DNA from: Protea cynaroides
Lineage: Eukaryota > Streptophyta > Magnoliopsida > Proteales > Proteaceae
Length of the DNA: 64,000 nt
Direction: 5' to 3'
Assembly: GCA_028583415.1 (NCBI GenBank)
Contig: CM053276.1
Location: 12,793,774-12,857,773, forward strand
This document shows positions 45,245 to 58,151 of the stretch, one piece after another. Within the stretch, counting starts at the first letter, position 1. Each line of letters begins with the position of its first letter. The notes beneath the pieces were generated by a model. The model saw only the letters and a list, made by a program, of their open reading frames with translations. It was not told the origin of the DNA and searched no databases. The translations under genes were made by a program, and so were the position numbers.

Positions 45245-46805
45245 TAACTTGCACTTTAATCCATTCTCACTGCGTAGGAATATATTCTCATAATAAATAA
45301 TGCATTTCTAAGAATACATTCCAAGAAAATAACCTACCATTAATGAATGTCTAAACTTAATGCCTCTAGATCCTCTCCGACAGTTGGATTGCCTAGTGAG
45401 GGATCCAACAGCCAGGATCACTCAACCACTCAACTTGTATTTTTTTTTTTTTTTTTTGAAGTGTAGTGCAAATTTATATTGCTTTAAATGATGAATGATG
45501 ATGAATGATGGTTAGTAGAGAATACTATTGTGGAAAAAATGGTATTTGACCTCATTACAAGTTTTTTATTTTTCAAATAAATAGTTATTTATTTTATCTA
45601 AAGAGAGGAGAACACAACAAGTTGAAATATGAGAGACCCAACCAAAGCAACAAAAACAAAATTACAACACATTGGGCTTAGGCTACAATATAAGTCCGGC
45701 AACTAAAGGGAGTACAAATTTGAGTACTCCTTCTAATTAGGAACACTAAAGGAGCAAAGCGAACTCTCACAGTCAAGTTCTTGAATTGAGAAGATAATAA
45801 GGGTACTCTTCCGGACCCCATTACAAATTGATAGTTATCGAGTTGACATATAATAAGATTCATTAGGAGAAGAAGAAAGTCAATAATATTTTTAAAAAAT
45901 TTTGACTTTGTAATAATGGGAGCTTCGTATACTAGAAATGTCCTTTTTTTTTTATTTATTGTCAGTACATATTTTCTTGAGGCAAAGTTGTATTTTTGCA
46001 AATATGGATGCTTGGAGAGTGAGAAAATAATGGAGAATTGGAGGTTCATATGTTAAGGGCTATACCATGAATGGGGGAGATTATGGAATTCAGTTTTATT
46101 ATTTCTCATATGTAAAAGAAGAAGATGAAGAAAACTTTAACTACTTTTTTCTAATGGGTATATTACACATGTTTAATTTTATATTTAAAGAAACTACTCT
46201 TATGAATAATTGACATTTGAAATATTATATTTGGATAGTTCATATTTCATAAATTTTATGTTTGGAGAACCCCACATTTCATAAATGTTGTTTGGAATAT
46301 ATATTTTTTTTATATTTTCAAATTTGTCCATAGATTTATGTTTGATGATATCTTTTTTTCTCTCCATTCTCTATTTCTTTTCTATGATCGATTTGTCACA
46401 ACAAAGTAAAGAAAAAGTGGTCCATGAGCTTGGGGGGGTGATGGATCACAATGGATAAATAAATCGCTACACTCACTCAACTTACTTTCAACTTTATTGC
46501 AAAATTTTTGGTATTCACAAAATGTTTGACACGATTTTTAAACATCCATTCAAATTTTGAATCATTTTAAATATAAACACATTGTACCAAAACCTTTTTT
46601 ATTTTTTTTAATTTTTTTTTATCATTCCTATTTTAACTATGGACAAATCATCCATAAAACCTTTTGCCTTCTATTTATACTCATACACAACTGCAAAATG
46701 TATGGTACAAAACTATTTGATAATACTGATTCATGATTTATTGGTATACCCAATATATTATCCTATTCAATAAAATGGTAAATGGATGATGAGTTGGGCT
46801 GTGAT
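45245..46805. other. Intergenic, no gene recognised
   Basis: Very AT-rich. A 123-codon minus frame (46049-45678) has no recognisable features. Confidence 0.45.
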
Positions 46806-47539
46806 TAAGGGTGTCAGCTGAGACGATTCAAAGTAATTGGGACAGTTCATTTATCCGCCGTTTTGGTTCCAAATGAGCCATTTCCAGAACCAGTCCATTT
46901 ACTAAATGGTCCCAAACCTAGAATTTCGTTCCATTATTAAATGGGAATGTCCGATTTCGGTTCTTTAATAGTTATGGGCACTAACCTCTAGTTACAAGTT
47001 CAGAAAATATTAACTCGATACTAATCTCCACAAATTACATATCGGTGTTAATATATTGGCAGTCACCGATCAAAAGAAATCAAAGAGAACAAGACAATCT
47101 TGAAGAAAAATCGATGAGAAATAGCAAATCCAAGGAAGAAGTTGAAGATAAATCAAATAGACTAGAGATGATCACGGAAGAAACAAAAGAAAATAGTCTT
47201 AAAACAAGAGCAGAGAAACAAAGAAAAGCAAATTCAAATCCAAGATTAAGACATAGAGAAGAACAAATTCGAGAGCAAAATCAGATTCGAAAAGAACATA
47301 GGAGAAAGAAGATCCACACCTTTAATTTTTTAGAAGAGTTTTATGTACTAAAGGTTTATATCTTAAATGGTCTCTCATTGGTTATCGGTTCTAAACCAGT
47401 TGGAAAACCCATCCTAGAACCGTCTCGTTCCATTTAATATTTGATCCTAAAACTGATTCCCATAATCGTTCTAAGGTGGGTTTTAGTGGGTCGATTCCGG
47501 GACAATTATCAATTTTGGGCCAAAATTGACACCCCTAAG
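46806..47539. mobile_element. TAAGGGTGT-family repeat, third copy
   Basis: Starts TAAGGGTGTCAGC and ends TTGACACCCCTAAG, flanked by TGTGAT (46800-46805 and 47540-47545). A Lys/Glu-rich 130-codon frame inside (47045-47437) is low-complexity and not considered a gene. Confidence 0.65.
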
Positions 47540-47663
47540 TGTGATACACAAAATGGGATGGAAAAACAATATCAAGTATGGAAGAGTTCTCCATAGCAAT
47601 TAAAAATATCAAGTATGGAAGAGTTCTCCTTGGCTATGTTTGGTTGCAAAAGAAATTAAGGCA

Positions 47664-47949
47664 GGCTATGTTTGGTTGCTAGGGGAATTAAAAGTAAGGG
47701 AAGTGAAATTATTTAACTTAAAAAAGAAATTTTTATAATGATTACAACACATGCTATCACATTGCTATGTAACTAATTCTAAATCATTCCATATTTAGTT
47801 ATTAACTTACATTTCACTTTGCATTCAAATCCCTTATATTTAAAAAGTAAAATAAATTTTACATCTGTATTACAATTATAAAAGTTTCTTTTTAAGTTAA
47901 AAAATTTCTCTTCCCTCCCTTTTCATTCCTCATGCAACCAAACATGACC
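47664..47949. mobile_element. MITE with 75-bp TIRs
   Basis: Left end GGCTATGTTTGGTTGC..., right end reverse complement GGTCATGTTTGGTTGC..., continuing through GGGAAGTGAAATT/GGGAAGAGAAATT and AACTTAAAAA blocks. A second truncated copy of the left end precedes it (47634) and degraded relatives follow to about 48370. Confidence 0.75.
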
Positions 47950-48379
47950 TAAAGGGAAAAAAGTGAAGCTTTCAAACATAAAAGGAAATTTTGAAATCAT
48001 TACAATACTATGTAATTAATACAAATCATTTTATATTTGGTTACTAACTTTCACTTTACTTTGTTTCCAAATAAAATGCATTTGAATATTATATTAATTA
48101 CATCTAAAAAATATTATTAGTAAGATAAAAGTTTTTCTCTTAGATATCCACTATCAAAAGTGAATAAAATCTTGTCCATTTGTTTACAAAGTTCTAATAA
48201 TCTTGTCCTTTGATTTTCTCTATTTTTCAAAGGAGAAAACTTCTTCCTTATTATAGGATAAAGTAAGAAATTTAAGTAATTTATCCAATCATGTTATATG
48301 ATGATTATAAAAATTTCTTTTCTAGGTTTGAAATTTTTTTATTTTCTTTCTTTTTAATTTCTCTTGCAATGTAACGAAA

Positions 48380-50456
48380 TCTTATAAAAATGTGTACTGT
48401 TGCTACACGAATCGGTTTGCCTCGAGCTCATTGGTGTCTACACACAAGAAAGCAGAGGGACAAGGATGATGGTCAGATTGGATAACCCTTAGACTACTCC
48501 AATGCCTAAGTTAGTTCGTGAACAAGCAGTATGAAATAGACAACAAGGGTAGCTGCTCATTCTAATGAGTGGGGGTAGACAATTGTCTTTCAGCCAAACT
48601 ATAGTAAAAATTAAAGGAATGAAGTTGTAGATCCATTTATCTTTGCTTACCCTCGGTTTATAGATTCTGAGTGATGGAGTGAATTTGGGTAGAGGTTACC
48701 AATTAAGGTAGGAGATCGGCAAGGAAGGCGTAGATCTCACCCCGTACAAGAGGCTAGCTGGATCCTTCTTCCCGTATGCAAATCACAAATCACAAGATCC
48801 ATTCTCTCCATGTTTATTTTTCGAGGTCAGCCCTTGTTTGTTCAGTTTTCTTGTCTCGTCCAAATCTGGTCAACTCACAATGTATTTACTGCATTATTAT
48901 ATGGATTTATCGATATATCGTTTCTTATTATCTGGTTGCCATATTTTTAAAATTTGTATATAAACTGTTTGGCGTGATTTTTATTTGCTTATTCTTTAAT
49001 GCCATGTGTGTGTCGGTGAATTATTGTATTCTTTATTTGCACGAAGGTTAGGGTAGTCTAATTTATGTAGGCTGATCGTCAAATGCAATAGAATAGCATG
49101 TGGGCAATGGGTAGTTCAATGCGATCTCAATCCCCATTTATGTATCAATTTTCAATTAATTCGTAATAATTTTTCAATCCCTACTTTATATGTTCCTAAC
49201 TATTTTAATCAATTGTAATAATTCATTGCATACACAGACTTATCATAGTTTCACGTTGTATGATGTAGTCTCATCCCCAATAGATGTTTAAATCAAATGT
49301 GTCTCTAATGAATCACTTTCCTAGTGAGATCCTAATCTCCTATCCACATTGTGCATGGGTCTGACCTCGTATGGGGGCCCATTTTCTATAAAAAAAATCC
49401 TATAGATTCAAATTTGAGGATTGATACCACATTTGGTCCTCAACCAAAGTTCAAGGTCCAAACAAGATAATGAATTTAGGCTTTCAAAAAAAAAAAAAAA
49501 AAAGGTGGTTTTTTTGGGGACTTTTCAATCAAAACATCAGATGTCACATATCCGGTTTAACAATCCAGATCAACGCCGATTTATAATTCATTGAACAAAT
49601 TTTTTATCCAATCTCTTTTTAGATAGCATTCGTATTTCACTTTCTCTCGAGTATTTATCTTTTTGAAATCGATTTAGGGTTAGTTTCTACATTTATCAAA
49701 CCAAGTCCGGAGTTTTGGCTGCTAAATAACCATTGATTTTCTAAAAAATGCTAAAGCAGGTGATTTGCTGGACAAGTGGGCATTCAAACCAAGATATTTA
49801 TATTTCTTTCCAAATTTTATCTTCATTTTCTTTTCGATTCAGTTTTTGATTTCTTGTCAACTTCATTTCCATTTGCTCATCTTATTATTGATTCAGATTC
49901 ATTAGAGTCCGAACTACGTTGGACTTGATTCTTGAAACCTCTTCGGGACATGTAGGCAGTTTAAGACCATAATCTTAAGTTTAGTCAACCAATTTCAAAT
50001 CGTGTGTGAAGGGATTTCAACCCAAACTTTTAGTGATGTGTAGATGTATGTGAGATTCGATTAGCATATTTTTTTAGAATAATCCATAAGCCAAATGTGT
50101 CAGAATGGGTTTGATTGATCCATCATCTAATAATTATCTTTTGAGCTGTCAAATTAATTATCTTTATTTATTTCTTTTCAAAACATTTGTGGCAAAACCC
50201 TAAGTTACCATAACCTATAAACTTGGCAAAGATTCCCAAAAAGATTATACCTAGTCTAGATCATTTGACCAATCAAATTGTCAAATATAGAGTATAGGAA
50301 AGGATAGAAAGCGAGACCGGTCTTTGTACTAGGCAGTTTGAGTACCTAACACCTTCTCAAACTATAATATAACATTTACTTATTCTCTGAAGAGGCAAAA
50401 AAATCTAATCCATCTAAGTTACGAGTCATTAGTGTCTTACCAAGTGAAAGACCTTA
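48380..50456. other. Repeat-like intergenic sequence, unclassified
   Basis: No gene recognised. A motif CTCCAATGCCTAAGTTAG at about 48506 is close to CTCCGATGCCAAAGTTAG at about 25084, so both regions may carry pieces of one element. A poly(A) run lies at about 49484-49503. Confidence 0.4.
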
Positions 50457-53053
50457 TTGGGTGGCGACTCCCAGATCTTAACATCCATTGGCATAGATAG
50501 ACAAGATCACAAGGCAAAAGCCTATGGTTTATCAACTAGGAATGCATTCTATTTTTCTACTAAATTGTCTCTTTCATCCGAAGAGATGATGGAGAAAAAT
50601 TTATGTCTTATATGTACTTTGAAAACTAGAGATCAATTTTTGGATGTATTTAAATATTTTCATTTTATGATTGAAAGAGAAACGCGAAAGTCTCTCAAAT
50701 GCATTTATACAATTAATGTAGTGAATACATTGGTCAATTTTAGAAATATCGTAATAGTCAGAATATTAGGCATGAGAGTAGATAGTTTCCAATACCCTAC
50801 AACATAATGGTGTAGTAAAAAGGTTAAATTGCATTATTATGGAAATAATTAGGTGTATGCTCTCACAGGTAAAGTTGGACACGATTTTATTAGAAAGAAG
50901 CGATACGTACTGTTATTTATTCGATTAATTTATCTCTATCAACTCCTTTAAATGGAAATGTTCTTGAGAAGGTATGGAGTGAGAAAGATTATATACTATG
51001 ATTGTTTGAAAGTATTTGGTTACAGAGCATTTGTGCATATCTCAAAAAATGAGTGATTAAAGCTTGATGACAAGACAAAACAATGTATTTTTTTGGATAT
51101 GCAAATGACAAATTTGGTTACAAGTTATAGGATCCGATTGAAAAAAAAATTATCAGAAGCAAATATGTGGTTTTTCTTGAAAATCAAATAATTATAGACT
51201 TCGAAAAAATTGAAAACCTCATTTATTTGTTCATGACCTGATTGATCTTGTTATAGCTCTTTTACCACGATACACGATGATGATGGGGGAGATGTGCAAA
51301 ATGACATATGTCGATGTTCCTATAAATGATACAAGTGATGATAAATAAGGAGAACAACCCTCTCCAGAGCCACCAGTTGAGCCACAATTGATAAGATCTA
51401 TCAGGGAGTGATAACTATCTACTAAATATCTACTACGAGAATATATATATTATGCAAAAAACTTTGAAGATGTACAAACTGATAAACATAAAGCTAAGTG
51501 GTTAAAAACTATGCAAGAGAATATTGATTCTTTGAATAAGAATCACACTTATGATTTAGTGAAGCTATCTAAGGGTAAGAAGGCATTCAAGAATAAATGG
51601 ATTTTCAAGTTGAATATAGGGCAAAACAGTTCACAACCAAGATATAAGGCGAAGTTGTTTTTGAAGGTCTTTGGGCAAACAAAACGAATTAATTTTAATG
51701 AGATTTTCTCTCCTATTGTGAATATGCCATTTATTCGAATTGTATCGGTCTAACTACAAGTATGGATCTGAAAGTTCAATAATTTGATGTCAAGACAGTC
51801 TATTTTCATGGTGACTTGGAGGAAAAGATTTACATAGAATAAATTAAAAGTTTCAAAGTTAAAGGCAATTGATAGATGGTTTGCAGGTTAAGGAAGAGCT
51901 TCTATGATTTGAAACAGACACCTATAAGAAGTTTGATTTATTTATGATGTTACATGAGTACACTAGAACAACAATAAATCATTATGTATTTGTTAATAAA
52001 TTTTCAGAAGATGACTTCATCATTCTTTTGTTCAATATTGATGGCATGTTGATTGTTAAACATGATGTCTATAAAGTTGACAAATTGAAGCAAAAGTTGA
52101 GCAATTCTTTTTCCTTGAAGAACTTGAGATCGGCACAACAAATCTTAGTCATGCAGATATCTCATGATAGAAAAGCAAGTAAAATATATGATACTGTACC
52201 ATATATATATATATAGATATATATATATATATATATATTCAATATGATCACAAAAGCAAAGTCAGTTAGTTCCCCACTTGCATGTCACTTTAAATTGGAT
52301 AGTGAATAGAAAACTCTTCAATTGAACAAGCAAGAATAGAAATGAAGAAAACTCTCTATGCATTAGCAATTGAAAGTTTGATGTATGTCATAATATGTAC
52401 CAGACCTGATATTGCATATGTAATTAGAATTGTAAACAGATTTCTTACCAATCTTGACAAAGTGTACTGGAAAGCAGTAGAATGGATTATGAATATCTCA
52501 AAGTTTATTTAAAGCATGCTTATGTTTTAGAGTTGTTAATCTGGTGTTGCAGGGATACATAGATGCAGAGATGACAGGTGGTATCGACTCAAGAAAGTCC
52601 ACATCAGATTACTTGTTTACTTTTACAAGGGGAATGGTGACATGCCAGTCCAAGTTACCAAAGTGAGTAGTTTTTTCAATTATAAAAGCTCAGTATATTG
52701 CTACAGTGAAAGTTTACAAGGAGATGTTGTGGATGAAGAAGTTCATTCAAGAATTGGTTAGAAATAAAACAAATACATTGTTCATTGTGCTAGTGAGAGT
52801 GTCATTCACTAGAATAGGAATCCCAAGTTTCATTACATGACTAAGCATGTTGATGTGAGGTATCACTAGATTCGAGATTCACTAAAAAAGAAGTTTCTAC
52901 AACTTGAGAAGATCCGTACTAAAAATAACAATGTGAGTAAAAATAACAAAGCGAATATGATTACAAAACATTATCTAAGGCGAAACATGACTTTTGCAAA
53001 AGCATGACATGTTTGGGTTTAACAGATCCCGCTCGTTAGTTAGAGGGTAAATT
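50457..53053 (+). mobile_element. Ty1-copia remnant (integrase, RT, RNase H), dead
   Basis: Integrase end near 50900-51000 (INLSLSTPLNGNVLEKVW), the following CFLGY-like region near 51080, RT from about 51470 (AKWLKTMQENIDSLNKNHTY, KNKWIFKLN, FNEIFSPIVNMPFIRIV), catalytic box near 52031 and RNase H near 52555 (YIDAEMTGGIDSRKSTSDYL). The YVDD box has become FNIDG, losing an essential aspartate. Stops are frequent. Gag and the 5' LTR were not found. The putative 3' LTR starts TGTTAGGATTCC at 53054. Confidence 0.85.
52199..52238. repeat. (TA)n microsatellite
   Basis: About 40 bp of AT dinucleotides with one G interruption, inside the copia remnant. Confidence 0.95.
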
Positions 53054-53760
53054 TGTTAGGATTCCATCTCACCTCATAAGGAAGGATCCCACTCAAATGT
53101 GCCTTCATGATGGCTCTTAAAGCAATTATTGAAAACTGCCTATCACTCTTATCTCATTCCTTTATATAAAAGGGAGAAGTGGCTGTAGGAGCTTAATGTA
53201 GATGAACACATTCTTGAGTGAAAATGGGTCTAAATGAAAATGAGAGCTCAAGTAAAAGGAAAAAAATTCTCTTTTCTTTTACGAGTTCTTTGATTGAAAA
53301 TTTTCACTCAGTCTCTATGAGTGTAAGTGTAGAGGAAGAAGGATAGAGAAGGTATTCTCTTGTTCCTCGTACGTGCGGGCATGACGGTGTTTTCCTGTAT
53401 TTGTTACGTCAGTATTGAGGTGAAAGTATTACTGTATTTTGTGGATCCCCCTATTTTTTGGTGAGTTATTTTATTATCTAATAGTGGGTAATTTCTCTTG
53501 ATACTCGTTAGCATCTAATTTTGGCTAGAGAGGATTATATTCTCATTATTATCATAATGGAGATTTATCTGGACTAGGTCTCATGATTTTTTCGGATTCA
53601 AATCGTCTCCTATCATTGGAGGGACTCCAGCTATGACCTAGTGGCTGGAATTCACCTAGGACTCATACTAAGACATCGATATGTATGTTGGGTGAACTCC
53701 AGCCATGATTCAACGACTGAAGGACCTAGACAACAAGAGAACGATTTTTTTCCCTCACCT
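53054..53760 (+). mobile_element. Probable 3' LTR of the copia remnant
   Basis: Begins TGTTAGGATTCCATCTCACC and has a TTTATATAAAAG promoter box at 53161-53172. The end is not defined; 53760 is a guess. Confidence 0.35.
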
Positions 53761-54426
53761 TGAAAATTGAGTTTTCACATAAAAATTAGTGTATTTTTTT
53801 GTGGTTTGCTTGACTTAATTTATCTTATCTATGCTGTTATCTTTATGTATATATTTATAATTTTATATCTCCAATGATTTGCCTAGAGGTAGAAAAAATT
53901 TTATTTATTTTTCTTTATCACATGCCCGTACACTTAAGGATATAGTTGATATTTTCAGCTTCTTATCTAATAGATAGTCGAGTCTATGTGACATCAATCC
54001 ATGAGAGAAAAATCATATATTAAAAAATAAATAAATCTAGATACCCCACTTGAAAAAGCTTTTAAAATAGTTACCTTGTCATGTCTCTAAAGACTCATAA
54101 GAAACCATTCAAATTCTTTATTTTTGGGTCCCTTTATCTTTTGATTTGTGAGCATCCTAGGCAAATATGAAAATTTTTAGTTGAATAAGGCTGTACACCA
54201 TACAAGGACAAAAAGCATACTTATGACCTATAACACTTTGGATTTAGCTAATATGGACTTTCCTATTTTACTAAGGACTTATTTTTGTGATAATTTGGAA
54301 GATCTATTGATTTAATTGTGCAAGACTGAAGGTGTCATTACCTAACTCCGTTAACCCATGAGAGGATACAAGCCATATGGTCATGTGCACAAAAGACAAA
54401 GTCATTCTGAACAAAGTATAAGAAAC

Positions 54427-54896
54427 TAAAGGTGTCAATTTTAGGATCGAATTGGTTTAAATTAATTTGAGACCAATTCAGATCGAATTGTTATTGGACA
54501 TGTTTCGGTTTGAGTATGACATTCCTATCGGTTTCAGTCTAGTCCAAGGTAACCCAAAACTTGCCTGGAAAATCAGATCGATGAACTTGAACCTAATAAT
54601 GGCCCAGACCAAACCGATTTAGACAGAATATAAAACCCTAGCTTCATTACTTCAGCCTTATGGATGGTTTTAATGGGTTTCTTATCGTGCTTTCAACTCG
54701 AACTGACCCAATAATAACTCGATAAGCTAAGCCCGATAACAACCCAAAATCAGACTTGCCTGTTAGTTAACATACATAGTACAACCCACATAGTCTAAAC
54801 TTCTTAATAGACATGTTTCGGTTCAACCCTACAAAGCTCGACACCAGTTTGGCTTGGACCTAAACTGGCCTGGACATGCTCGTTGACACCCCTATC
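54427..54896. mobile_element. TAAGGGTGT-family repeat, fourth copy
   Basis: Starts TAAAGGTGTCAATTTTAGG, ends TTGACACCCCTATC, flanked by AGAAAC (54421-54426 and 54897-54902). Confidence 0.65.
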
Positions 54897-54904
54897 AGAA
54901 ACAT

Positions 54905-55190
54905 AATTATAAAAGAGACATCACACAACACAAAAATTTTAAGTGGTTCAACAAAAATTTTCTACCAACTTCCATAGTGAGATGAGATCTACTTCACTAT
55001 CAATAGAGAATAAGGTTACGTCGCTTGTTCTCACACATCTCGTTGTTATAGAGAAAAACCATCGCTATATATTTACAACGACCTTTGTATGTGTATTTAC
55101 TAAAATACCCATATAACCCTACAAATTTTCCTCAAGGGATTCTCGGAACCCAAACCCTTGTATGGACCCCACAAAGCCATACGAACTCTC
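54905..55190. repeat. Dispersed repeat, second copy of the 40480 element
   Basis: Shares AAAATTTTAAGTGGTTCAAC, AGTGAGATGAGATCTACTTC, CACACATCTCGT, CGCTATATATTTACAACGA and ATACCCATATAACCCT with the copy at 40480-40790. Confidence 0.7.
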
Positions 55191-55519
55191 AACATATTTG
55201 TGCACATGGCATTAATTGATAGAAGAATTCATATGCCAAAAAAAGAAAGAAAAAAAAAATAAATAAATAAATGACCCACACCCACCTAAAAACCCTTTAA
55301 AAGTGTAAACATATCTTGGTGAAATACAGTTCACATACTAAACTCTCACCAAGATGGATCTCAATTCTCAGCATGACACTTCAATGTTCACATGGTCATG
55401 TCCTTAAAAGTCTCATAAGAAATCATCCAACCTCATGTAATTTTTTGATTTGTGATCATCATGGCCAATGAGGTTTGAGTTCTTGGCACATTGGCATGTG
55501 TATGTTTCATTCGATTATC

Positions 55520-55572
55520 GTCATCATTACAATCATTACCATCATTATCATTATCATTATCATTATCATAAT
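55520..55572. repeat. (ATCATT)n microsatellite
   Basis: Repeated CATTATCATTATCATTATC units. Confidence 0.9.
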
Positions 55573-56038
55573 CATATAATTGATTGGGTTCTGATTTGGC
55601 ATAGGCGTGAAAATGTGCATCACACCTATGAATAATTTGTATTAGAATTTTAGAGAAAACTATATAAACAAGTGCAACTAAAGACGTTAGTTAGATTCCA
55701 ATTACAAAAAAATGAAGCACCTAACCATCTACTTTTTAAATGTTTCAAGGTATTGGTATCAGTATCGGATCGATTGATCTAGTCGATTTGTATCGGTTTT
55801 GATCCAAAACCGATTTTCATTCTTAAATTATTTTAATAAAAATCAGTCACGTGTCGATTTTCCAATCCATTGGGTAAAGATAATTGGTGGTACTTGTTGT
55901 AAATAGAGTGAAAGTAAGTGGGCTTTTTAAAACAAAACAAAACAATAAATTAAAGGAAACCCAACTATCTGTTGAACTCGGAAAGGGTTTAACGGTAACC
56001 GGAGAAATATCCGTCCGGTGAGGTGGCTACGATATTTC

Positions 56039-56047
56039 CTATATAAA
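56039..56047 (+). promoter_or_regulatory. TATA box of the SEN1-like helicase gene
   Basis: CTATATAAA, about 35 bp before a CT-rich leader that is typical of plant 5' UTRs and ends in a clean splice donor. Confidence 0.6.
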
Positions 56048-56074
56048 CCCGTTACCACAGCCTCCCTCTCTTCA

Positions 56075-56165
56075 TATCTCTCCATTCTTCTTCTCTCTTG
56101 GCTGGCTCTCTCGCTCGTATTTTCTAGTCTCTCTTTCCTCTCTCTAATTTCGGAGCTCACGAGAG
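56075..56165 (+). other. 5' UTR exon of the SEN1-like gene
   Basis: CT-rich leader ending GAGAG|GTAAGATT at 56165/56166. The transcription start is estimated from the TATA box. The intron would run to an AG before the first coding exon (candidates 58043 or 58104), about 1.9 kb. Confidence 0.5.
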
Positions 56166-58151
56166 GTAAGATTCAGTTTTTTTTGGGCAGGTCTCGGACC
56201 TAATACTTATTTTTTGGATTATATTCTCTAATTGGAAAGTAGTGAGATATCGATAACGGAGGACAGATCGAAATACTGATACAAATTCGCCTAATTCTGT
56301 ATATGTTTTGTTGTTCGTAAGTTTGTCTGTTATCCATTGGTTTTGCAATTAGAATGAATTGCGTTTTGTGGCTGTATATTGTTTAATGGTTGGAAGAGAT
56401 CGAATTCTGATTTATAGAGTGAATTCATTGTTTGATTTGATGATTCTTTCTGCTAGAGTAAGGATTAATGGGTGTCGGGAGAACTCTTGCTTGAGCTCTT
56501 GTCATTGAAACCCTACCAAAAATGCTGAGTTGCCTTTAGGATAGTTGGCCAAGATGTGCTTAGAATCTGTTATGTTGTTTTTTCGGGTTTCGATCCCTGA
56601 TACCTGATAGGGCGGCACTCTTTTGCTTAGTTGAAGAGTATAGTCTATTAGCTTCTGAGTAGCGTTTGGTCTGTGAGACGATGGGGTAAGTGGCTAGATG
56701 ATGCCAGCCATCCCCTTCCCATCAATTTCCCCATTGGGGTTTAATGTGGTTTCTTTATTTTTGTTTTGGAATTTTTAAGGTATGATTTTTTTATCCAAAT
56801 GCAAATAATGCAATGTTATTTAGGCCAACTTTTAGTGGTAAGGGTTATCCAGATTTGAGTTCTGTCTAATTAATAGGTAATTTTATTCATGAGATTGTTC
56901 ATGTTCGTGAACTTCTGGACTGATTCAATTTTTTTTTTTTTTTTTTTGTCTTTTTCGCTTGACAAAATATATAACCCTACTTTGAATCAAGTATTTGTTG
57001 GATTTATTTCCTTGCTTGCCTTCTATATTAAATTTTGCATTCTATTCATTACTAGATCTCATGGTGCTACTATGATTTGGATTGATCTATTGTGCCTTTG
57101 ACCCGGAGAAACTATGCTCATCCGGTCGTAGTCTATATGGATGCTAAGGGATATGGAGTGATTATGCAATCTTGTCCTGGTTTTCACATGTGTCCTAAAG
57201 AATATGACTTTGTTTTTTCTTATAATTCTTTAAAGAAGATGCTTACATATATGCACTTTCATATGACTTATGGAATTTTGTTTGAATGTTTCCATTGAAT
57301 GTGCTCATTTACATTCTTTTGTCTCCCAATTTTTTTTTTTTTTGTGTAATTGAGGAAATGTCTTCTCTTCCTTCACAAAATAAATTTCCTTTATATTCTC
57401 ATCATTCTGGAATCCTATGTGTTGATTTTGTTTGTGATTTATTTATATATCGAGAAAATAAGATTATATTTGCAGTTGTTCTCATAAACAAAACAAGCTT
57501 CATCTTAGCTGGGCCGCATACTTTAGAAATACAGTAATATGGCAAATCATGGAAACTGATGGAACTGCTATTCTCTTACTATAATGTGAGATTCATTATT
57601 CATACACCTGACTACTCAATGCTTATCTATCCTCTTCAGATAAGTGCTTCTGAAAATTCATTGGAATTGCTCCCCTTGTGTGTGCACTACGTGATTATCT
57701 GTTAGGGACATAGAATTTGTGATTCGACATCCACTGATAATTTTCAACCATTCATGGTTCATGCAGTTGAACCCCGAAATTTCTATCCAAGAGAAAGGGA
57801 AGGCAATAACTTTAATGTTGGTTAAGTTAATATGGATGTTTCGTTGGTTCATGGATTTGCCCAAGTGCTATGTTTACTTCACTTTTTTTTTAATATTATT
57901 TTCTACTCACTTTGCCCATGACTACCACTAACCTTTGTCTTTTTTTTTTTTTGGCTGTTCTGAATTTGACGTACAGTAAACGATAAAACTTTCAGAAGTT
58001 TTTTTTTTACGGTTTCATGGTTCTAAAGAATCACCCTCTTCAGCTGCATTGTGGGCATGCCATGTGCTTTTTCCTGTAAAAGAAAACTGCAAAAAGCAAC
58101 ATGCAGTTCTGATTGGAAGCATAGTTTGGTTTTTATGCCTTTACATATGAA

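Noticed and set aside
45678..46049. 123-codon minus-strand frame
   Set aside because: AT-rich, no recognisable family, no splice or promoter context.
47045..47437. 130-codon Lys/Glu-rich frame
   Set aside because: Low-complexity frame within a dispersed repeat, bounded by the repeat's ends.
57092..57298. 68-codon frame in the 5' UTR intron of the helicase gene
   Set aside because: No family resemblance and no exon-like borders; intron sequence.
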